A stretch of 17,053 nt of DNA from Streptosporangiaceae bacterium (GTDB lineage: Bacteria > Actinomycetota > Actinomycetes > Streptosporangiales > Streptosporangiaceae), in NCBI GenBank assembly GCA_030039095.1, contig JASHQP010000698.1, forward strand, positions 1 through 17,053, in the 5' to 3' direction. Position 1 is the first letter of the stretch. Each line of letters starts with the position of its first letter. Under the pieces are notes generated by a model. The model did not search any database and was not told the DNA's origin. It saw only the letters and a program-made list of their open reading frames with translations. This document shows, one piece after another, positions 12,963 to 17,053 of the stretch. A program made the position numbers and the translations under genes.

Positions 12963-14405
12963 GTGCCTGCACATGCCTCCGCGCTCTCAGCACCACGCGG
13001 CGGTCGCGCGGCCGTCGTCGCGGTGATCGGCGGCGGCGCGAGCGGCACCCTCACCGCTTACTACCTGCTCCGGGAGGCAGCGGCGGCCCGCATGCCGCTG
13101 CGGATCGCCCTGATCGACCGGTACGGCCGGCACGGGCTGGGACAGGCGTACGCCACCCCCAACGACGCCCACCTGCTCAACTCACGAGTTGGGCGGATGA
13201 GCGCGGTTGCGGACGATCCCGGCCATCTGCTGCGATGGGCGGAGGCGCACGGGATCATCCGCGACGGGTTCCTGTCCAGGCCGGCTTATGGCCGCTACCT
13301 GGGCGAATTGCTGGCCGATGCCGAGCGCGCGGCGTCCAGCACCACCACGGTCACGCGGATCACCTCCGACGTCGTATCCCTGACCCACGGCGGCCTGTAC
13401 CGGCCGCTGCGCCTGCACCTGGCGGCGGACGGCCGTATCGACGCCGACGTCGCGGTGCTGGCCACCGGCAACCGGCCGCCCGCTCCGCCGTGCCCGGTGC
13501 CGGACACACCCCGATACGTCGCCGACCCCTGGCAGCCCGGCGCCCTGGACGGCGTCGACGACGGCAGCCCGGTGGTGGTTCTCGGAACGGGCCTGACGAT
13601 GCTGGACGTCGCGATCACCGTGACCGGGGCGCACCAGGGCACGGTCGTGCACGCCGTATCCCGGCACGCCCTGCTGCCGCGCGAGCACCGATGTCCGCCC
13701 GGCGCCGTCGCCGACCTCAGCCCCGCCCCGTCCGGCCCGGCGATCACCACGCGCGGCCCGGTAAGCCTCCCCGGCCTGATCAGGGCCGTCCGCGTTGCCG
13801 CTGCCGACGCGTCGGGCGACTGGCAGTCCGTTGTCGATTCCCTGCGCCCGCAGGTGGCCGGGCTCTGGCAGGCGCTGACGCCGCAGGACAAGCGGGTCTT
13901 CCTCCGCAGCGTCGCCCGGTACTGGGAGGTGCACCGCCACCGTGTGCCCCCCGTGACCGCCGCTCGGATCAGAAGGCTCACATCCGCTGGCAGGCTCACG
14001 GTCCGCCCGGGGCGCGTCGTCGCCGTCACCGAGACTCCCGGAGGTCTGTGCGTCCGGATCGAGCGGGATGGCGAGACGGCCGAGATCGCGGCCGGCTGGC
14101 TGATCAATGCCACCGGTCCCGCCACGGACATCACGACCACCGCGGACCCGATGCTTCGCGGCCTGCTCGACGCCGGGCTGGCCACACCGGATCCGCTGCG
14201 GCTCGGGCTGCAAGCCGGGGCCGCGGGCGCACTCCTTGACGCCTCGGGCAGACCGAGCGCCACGCTGTTCACGCTGGGGCCGCCGCTTCGGGGACAGCTG
14301 TACGAGACCACGGCCGTGCCGGAGATCCGCGACCAGGCCGTCGTGCTCGCGAGGCGGCTGATCACGGCACTCCGCAGCCGTGCGGCCAGTGAGAGCGCGG
14401 CGTAG
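12963..14405 (+). CDS. FAD/NAD(P)-binding protein (NAD_binding_9-type flavoprotein)
   Basis: This 480-residue protein has an N-terminal FAD-binding Rossmann motif VIGGGASGTLTAYYLL (from about residue 21), HGLGQAYATPNDAHLLNSRV, ADDPGHLLRWAEAHG and SRPAYGRYLGELL, then VLATGNRPPAPP. A second nucleotide-binding region, PVVVLGTGLTMLDVAITV (about 203-220), is followed by VSRHALLPREHR and, near the C-terminus, WLINATGPATDITT. This matches the FAD-NAD(P)-binding family often found near organosulfur monooxygenases. GTG 12963 is the only start in the local frame after the TAG at 12951; it lacks a clear ribosome-binding site. It probably works with the SsuD-like and SfnB/DszC-like enzymes encoded divergently, perhaps as an N- or S-oxidising flavoenzyme; the reaction is not known. 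Confidence 0.87.
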   Translation: MPAHASALSAPRGGRAAVVAVIGGGASGTLTAYYLLREAAAARMPLRIALIDRYGRHGLGQAYATPNDAHLLNSRVGRMSAVADDPGHLLRWAEAHGIIRDGFLSRPAYGRYLGELLADAERAASSTTTVTRITSDVVSLTHGGLYRPLRLHLAADGRIDADVAVLATGNRPPAPPCPVPDTPRYVADPWQPGALDGVDDGSPVVVLGTGLTMLDVAITVTGAHQGTVVHAVSRHALLPREHRCPPGAVADLSPAPSGPAITTRGPVSLPGLIRAVRVAAADASGDWQSVVDSLRPQVAGLWQALTPQDKRVFLRSVARYWEVHRHRVPPVTAARIRRLTSAGRLTVRPGRVVAVTETPGGLCVRIERDGETAEIAAGWLINATGPATDITTTADPMLRGLLDAGLATPDPLRLGLQAGAAGALLDASGRPSATLFTLGPPLRGQLYETTAVPEIRDQAVVLARRLITALRSRAASESAA

Positions 14406-14478
14406 CGCCGCCGTGCCTCGCTAAGGTGAGCTCACGCCCACACGGGCGGAAAGGGCGGATGGAAAGGATGGTTGGCGT

Positions 14479-15000
14479 GTGTCAGCTCCGGTCCGGATCG
14501 TTACGGTCATCGGCAATCCCCGTCCGGCGTCGCGCACCCACGCCCTGGCCCGGACGCTCGCGACCGAGCTCGCGGGCGTCCTGCCGAACGCGACCACCGG
14601 TGATGCGGACCTGGCCGTGCTCGGGCCGAGGGTCCTCGACCAGGCCGACGAGGCGGCAACGGCGGCCGCCGGCGAGGTGCTCGCGGCCGACGTGCTGGTG
14701 GTCGCGAGCCCGACCTACAAGGCCACGTATTCGGGCCTGCTGAAGGCGTTCCTCGACCGGCTGGCCACCGGCAGCCTGGCCGGCAAGACCGCCGTCCCGC
14801 TGCTCCTCGGCGGCGCACCCAACCATCAGCTCGCCGTCGACGTGCACTTCACACCGCTGCTGCTGGAACTCGGCGCGGCCGTCCCGGTGCGCGGCCTGTT
14901 CGTGCTCGAGGCCGATGTCGGCGGCTTTCCCGCGTTCGCGGCGACGTGGGCCGCGGCGAACGCCCCGGTGCTGGCGCCCGCTAACCCGGCAGCAGGCTGA
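14479..15000 (+). CDS. NAD(P)H-dependent FMN reductase, SsuE-like
   Basis: This 173-residue flavodoxin-like reductase carries the FMN phosphate loop IGNPRPASRTHALA (about residues 11-24), the VVASPTYKATYSGLLKAFLD motif (about 75-94) and PLLLGGAPNHQLAVD. It is the usual length for SsuE/MsuE relatives. It would reduce FMN with NAD(P)H and hand it to the SsuD-like and ACAD-fold monooxygenases encoded nearby, completing a two-component system. GTG 14479 is used with an AAAGGA ten bases upstream; the gap after the FAD gene is 73 bp and contains the palindrome GTGAGCTCAC (14426-14435). Its 3' end overlaps the convergent dioxygenase gene by 20 bp. Confidence 0.9.
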   Translation: MSAPVRIVTVIGNPRPASRTHALARTLATELAGVLPNATTGDADLAVLGPRVLDQADEAATAAAGEVLAADVLVVASPTYKATYSGLLKAFLDRLATGSLAGKTAVPLLLGGAPNHQLAVDVHFTPLLLELGAAVPVRGLFVLEADVGGFPAFAATWAAANAPVLAPANPAAG

Positions 15001-15880
15001 TCTCGAAGTCGACGCTCCGGAACGGGTTTGCCAAGCCGAACTGCACGGCCCGTTCCGGGTCGTCGGTTTCGGGGAAGGCCCGGACCAGGCTCTCCTTGAC
15101 CCCGAACACCGCATCGGAGTCCAGGTACGGGCTGTCGTCAACGAACAGGTGCGTGGTCACGGACGCGTAGCCGGGCGCGGAGACGATGAAGTGGATGTGC
15201 GCCGGGCGGTAGGGGTGCCGTGCCATCGCCTCGAGCAGCCGGCCGACCGGGCCGTCCACGGGGATCGGGTAATACCGCGGCACGACCGTGCGGAACCAGA
15301 AGCGGCCGTCGGCGTCGGCGCGCAGCAGCCCCCGCAGGTTGCCGTCCTCCGGAGTAGCCGAGGTCCGCTGCACGTCGTAGAAGCCCTCGGCGTCGGCCTG
15401 CCACACGTCGACCTGCGCGCCCGGCACCGGCTCACCGGACGGGCCGGTCACCCGCCCGGTCACCAGGCAGGGATCGCCGGGAACCCCGGCGCTGATGTCC
15501 GCGCCGAGTTCGCGGGGCGGGGAGTCCACGACGTGGAACGGGCCGGTCACGGTCGACTCCGTCGCGCCGCCGGCGGCCCGGTGGTTGATGGTCTCCACGA
15601 GCATCGACACGCCGAGCACGTCGGAGAGCAGGATGAACTCCTGCCGCGTGTCGTCGCACTTGTGGCCGGTGGCGGTGAGAAACGCGATCGCCTCCGCCCA
15701 CTCGCGCTCGGTGAGCTCGACGTCCTTGACGAACGCGTGCAGGTGCCGCACCAGCGCCTGGAGCACCTGCCGGACGCGGGGGTCGGGGGAGCCGGCCAGG
15801 CTCGCGCACACGACCTCGGCGGACCGCTCCTCGCTGAAGAGCTCGCCCAGGTCCGGCCCTGCCGAGCGTTCGGTGCTCAT
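14981..15880 (-). CDS. Intradiol ring-cleavage dioxygenase, hydroxyquinol 1,2-dioxygenase type
   Basis: This 299-residue non-haem Fe(III) enzyme cleaves an ortho-dihydroxy aromatic ring to a muconate or maleylacetate-type product. An N-terminal helical dioxygenase domain (about 20-100, with FLTATGHKCDDTRQEFILLS and LGVSMLVETINH) precedes the catalytic beta-barrel with TVTGPFHV, VDVWQADAEGFYDVQ, PRYYPIPVDGPVG and HPYRPAHIHF. Y168, Y204, H228 and H230 have the same spacing as the iron ligands of catechol 1,2-dioxygenase (36, 24 and 2 residues apart). The N-terminal region and substrate loop look more like hydroxyquinol than catechol dioxygenases, a judgement by eye. ATG 15880 follows a GGGAGA. 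No maleylacetate reductase or monooxygenase partner is present in the window. Confidence 0.9.
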   Translation of the reverse strand: MSTERSAGPDLGELFSEERSAEVVCASLAGSPDPRVRQVLQALVRHLHAFVKDVELTEREWAEAIAFLTATGHKCDDTRQEFILLSDVLGVSMLVETINHRAAGGATESTVTGPFHVVDSPPRELGADISAGVPGDPCLVTGRVTGPSGEPVPGAQVDVWQADAEGFYDVQRTSATPEDGNLRGLLRADADGRFWFRTVVPRYYPIPVDGPVGRLLEAMARHPYRPAHIHFIVSAPGYASVTTHLFVDDSPYLDSDAVFGVKESLVRAFPETDDPERAVQFGLANPFRSVDFEISLLPG

Positions 15881-15950
15881 CCGTGATCACTCTCCCGGTG
15901 CCGCCCGTCGGCGGCTGGCGCGCCGATGATGTCGCCACAATAAGCGCTCT

Positions 15951-15969
15951 GCGTGTGCTCGGCACACGC
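15951..15969. other. 8-bp stem, 3-nt loop hairpin in the divergent gap before the last gene
   Basis: GCGTGTGC (15951-15958) pairs perfectly with GCACACGC (15962-15969) around TCG. The right arm recurs as part of a direct repeat GCACACGCCGC at 15962-15972 and 15982-15992. It lies in the 262-bp gap between the dioxygenase and the DUF-fusion gene and could be an operator or a structured 5' leader. The gap also holds a small stem (CTTGCT/AGCAAG, 16076-16090) and no supported gene. Confidence 0.45.
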
Positions 15970-16142
15970 CGCCGCCCGGTCGCACACGCCGCGGGGTAGG
16001 CTCGGCAGCGGTGCGGGAGGGCACCGCCGGGTCCGCGGGAAGGACTGAGTCCGCCTCTGCTCGTCGCGGCTGCTCCTTGCTGGAAGCAAGACCGTCTTCG
16101 CTCGAGCGCGGAACGCGGGCCCCGGGCTCAGGAGGAGACGTC

Positions 16143-17053
16143 ATGGCCCAGCTTCCCGACCGCCCCGACATCGATCAGCTCCGCCGCCAGGCCCGCGAAC
16201 TGCACCGCGCCGCGCACGGCGGCGACCCCGGCGCGCTGCGCCGGCTGCGGGCGGTCTCGGGCAAGGTCACGCTGTCCACCGCTCAGCTGGCGCTCGCGCG
16301 CGAGTACGGATTCTCCAGCTGGCGCCGGCTTCGCGATGAAGCCGCCCGCCGCCGCACTCTGTTTCAGGGGCCGGAACGCGACGCGACCAGGCTGGTCGCC
16401 CCGCCGCTGCCGGTGCGGCCGTGGCGTGAGAGTCCCGAGTGGTCGGACGAGCTGGTCGACGCCCAGTACGCCGACCGGCCGCAACTGCGGCCGGTCCTCG
16501 ACGCCGTGCTCGCGGCGGCCTCGCGGCTCGGCCCGGTGACCGCGGTGGCCCGCCGGACGTGCGTCAGCCTGGTGTCGCCCCGCCGCACGTTCGCCGCGGT
16601 GCAGGCCACGACCAAGAGCCGGGTGGACCTCGGCCTGCGGCTCGACGGCGTGCCGCCTGCCGGCCGGCTGCTCGCCGCGAAGAACATCGCCAGCGGGACG
16701 ATCAACCTGCGCATCGGCCTGAGCGGTCCCGGCGAGGTCGACGAGGAGGTGGCCGGCTGGCTGCGGCGCGCCTACGAGGAGAGCGTGGCCCCGGCCGCTC
16801 CGCGGCGGCCGGCCCGGCGCCCCGCGCCGGTGCTCGGCACCATGGACGTGCTGATCGACGGCTTCGACCTGCCGGGGCTGACCTGTCACCCGGAACCGGA
16901 CGGCACTGTGCATCGCAGCGTGCACGTCGCGCTGACCGGCCGCGACGACGGCAGGCCCTACCTGGAGCTGCCCGGGCGCGGCGGCGCACGGGCCATCGAG
17001 CCGGTGCCCGGCGACGCGCCGTCGGCCCGCTGGGAAGCCCCGGTCACCGTCCG
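16143..17053 (+). CDS. Multidomain protein: ankyrin-leader-like N-terminus, DUF5655-like and DUF5990-like domains (3' end cut by window edge)
   Basis: At least 303 residues are visible with no stop before the edge. Residues 1-70 (IDQLRRQARELHRAAHGGDP, LSTAQLALAREYGFSSWRRL) resemble the leader that precedes ankyrin repeats in actinobacterial proteins, but no repeats follow. Residues about 95-215 (LRPVLDAVLAAASRLGPVTA, FAAVQATTKSRVDLGLRLDG, then the helix EEVAGWLRRAYEES) resemble DUF5655. From about 234 (MDVLIDGFDLPGLTCHPEPD, HRSVHVALTG, PVPGDAPSARWE) the sequence resembles DUF5990, which in other proteins stands alone. ATG 16143 follows a good GGAGGA (16131-16136). Biochemical function is unknown; DUF5655 and DUF5990 assignments are from memory of family patterns. 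Confidence 0.75.
   Translation, partial: MAQLPDRPDIDQLRRQARELHRAAHGGDPGALRRLRAVSGKVTLSTAQLALAREYGFSSWRRLRDEAARRRTLFQGPERDATRLVAPPLPVRPWRESPEWSDELVDAQYADRPQLRPVLDAVLAAASRLGPVTAVARRTCVSLVSPRRTFAAVQATTKSRVDLGLRLDGVPPAGRLLAAKNIASGTINLRIGLSGPGEVDEEVAGWLRRAYEESVAPAAPRRPARRPAPVLGTMDVLIDGFDLPGLTCHPEPDGTVHRSVHVALTGRDDGRPYLELPGRGGARAIEPVPGDAPSARWEAPVTV

Overview
The window is very GC-rich, uses GTG starts often, is tightly packed with short operons on both strands, and encodes a F420-type luciferase-like oxidoreductase. This points to a soil actinomycete (Actinomycetes); nothing seen fixes the genus. No rRNA, tRNA, CRISPR array, transposase or phage gene was found.

Layout. (1) 1-2694: a sugar-phosphate module. 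A PfkB-type kinase (cut by the left edge) and a SIS-domain sugar isomerase are translationally coupled on the minus strand. They are divergent from a DeoR-family regulator, with a 12-bp palindrome in the shared control region. (2) 2695-4851: a secreted GH27 alpha-galactosidase, flanked upstream by a tandem repeat and an inverted repeat. Downstream lies a nine-unit 12-bp repeat whose first copy contains the gene's last three codons and stop. Galactoside hydrolysis outside the cell followed by handling of phosphorylated hexose or amino sugar inside would fit regions 1 and 2 together, but this is inference. (3) 4852-6276: an NCS1-family nucleobase/cation symporter. (4) 6266-6917: a decayed stretch with a remnant of an AHSA1/SRPBCC domain overlapped by a small actinobacterial protein of unknown function whose frame runs on past its usual end. 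(5) 6961-8375: a coupled F420-type oxidoreductase and cupin pair on the minus strand. (6) 8487-8839: a MerR-type regulator broken by a single-base frameshift.

(7) 8805-15000: an apparent organosulfur assimilation cluster around a divergent control region (about 12560-12890). Leftward it encodes an SsuD-like flavin monooxygenase, an acyl-CoA-dehydrogenase-like (SfnB/DszC type) flavoprotein and an MBL-fold/double-rhodanese protein. Rightward it encodes a 20-codon leader ORF, an FAD/NAD(P)-binding protein and an SsuE-like FMN reductase. The reductase would supply reduced flavin to the two flavin monooxygenases, and the rhodanese/MBL protein would handle released sulfane sulfur. The control region carries a TTGACA box for each direction and two palindromes sharing AACT/AGTT arms. 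The leader ORF is in the same frame as the FAD protein and separated from it only by a TAG stop and three codons.

(8) 14981-17053: an intradiol (hydroxyquinol-type) dioxygenase on the minus strand, and on the plus strand a multidomain protein combining an N-terminal helical leader with DUF5655-like and DUF5990-like regions, cut by the right edge. The most unusual items are the leader ORF/TAG arrangement, the stop-codon-bearing repeat behind the alpha-galactosidase, the altered metal site in the MBL/rhodanese protein, the frameshifted MerR gene and the DUF fusion.
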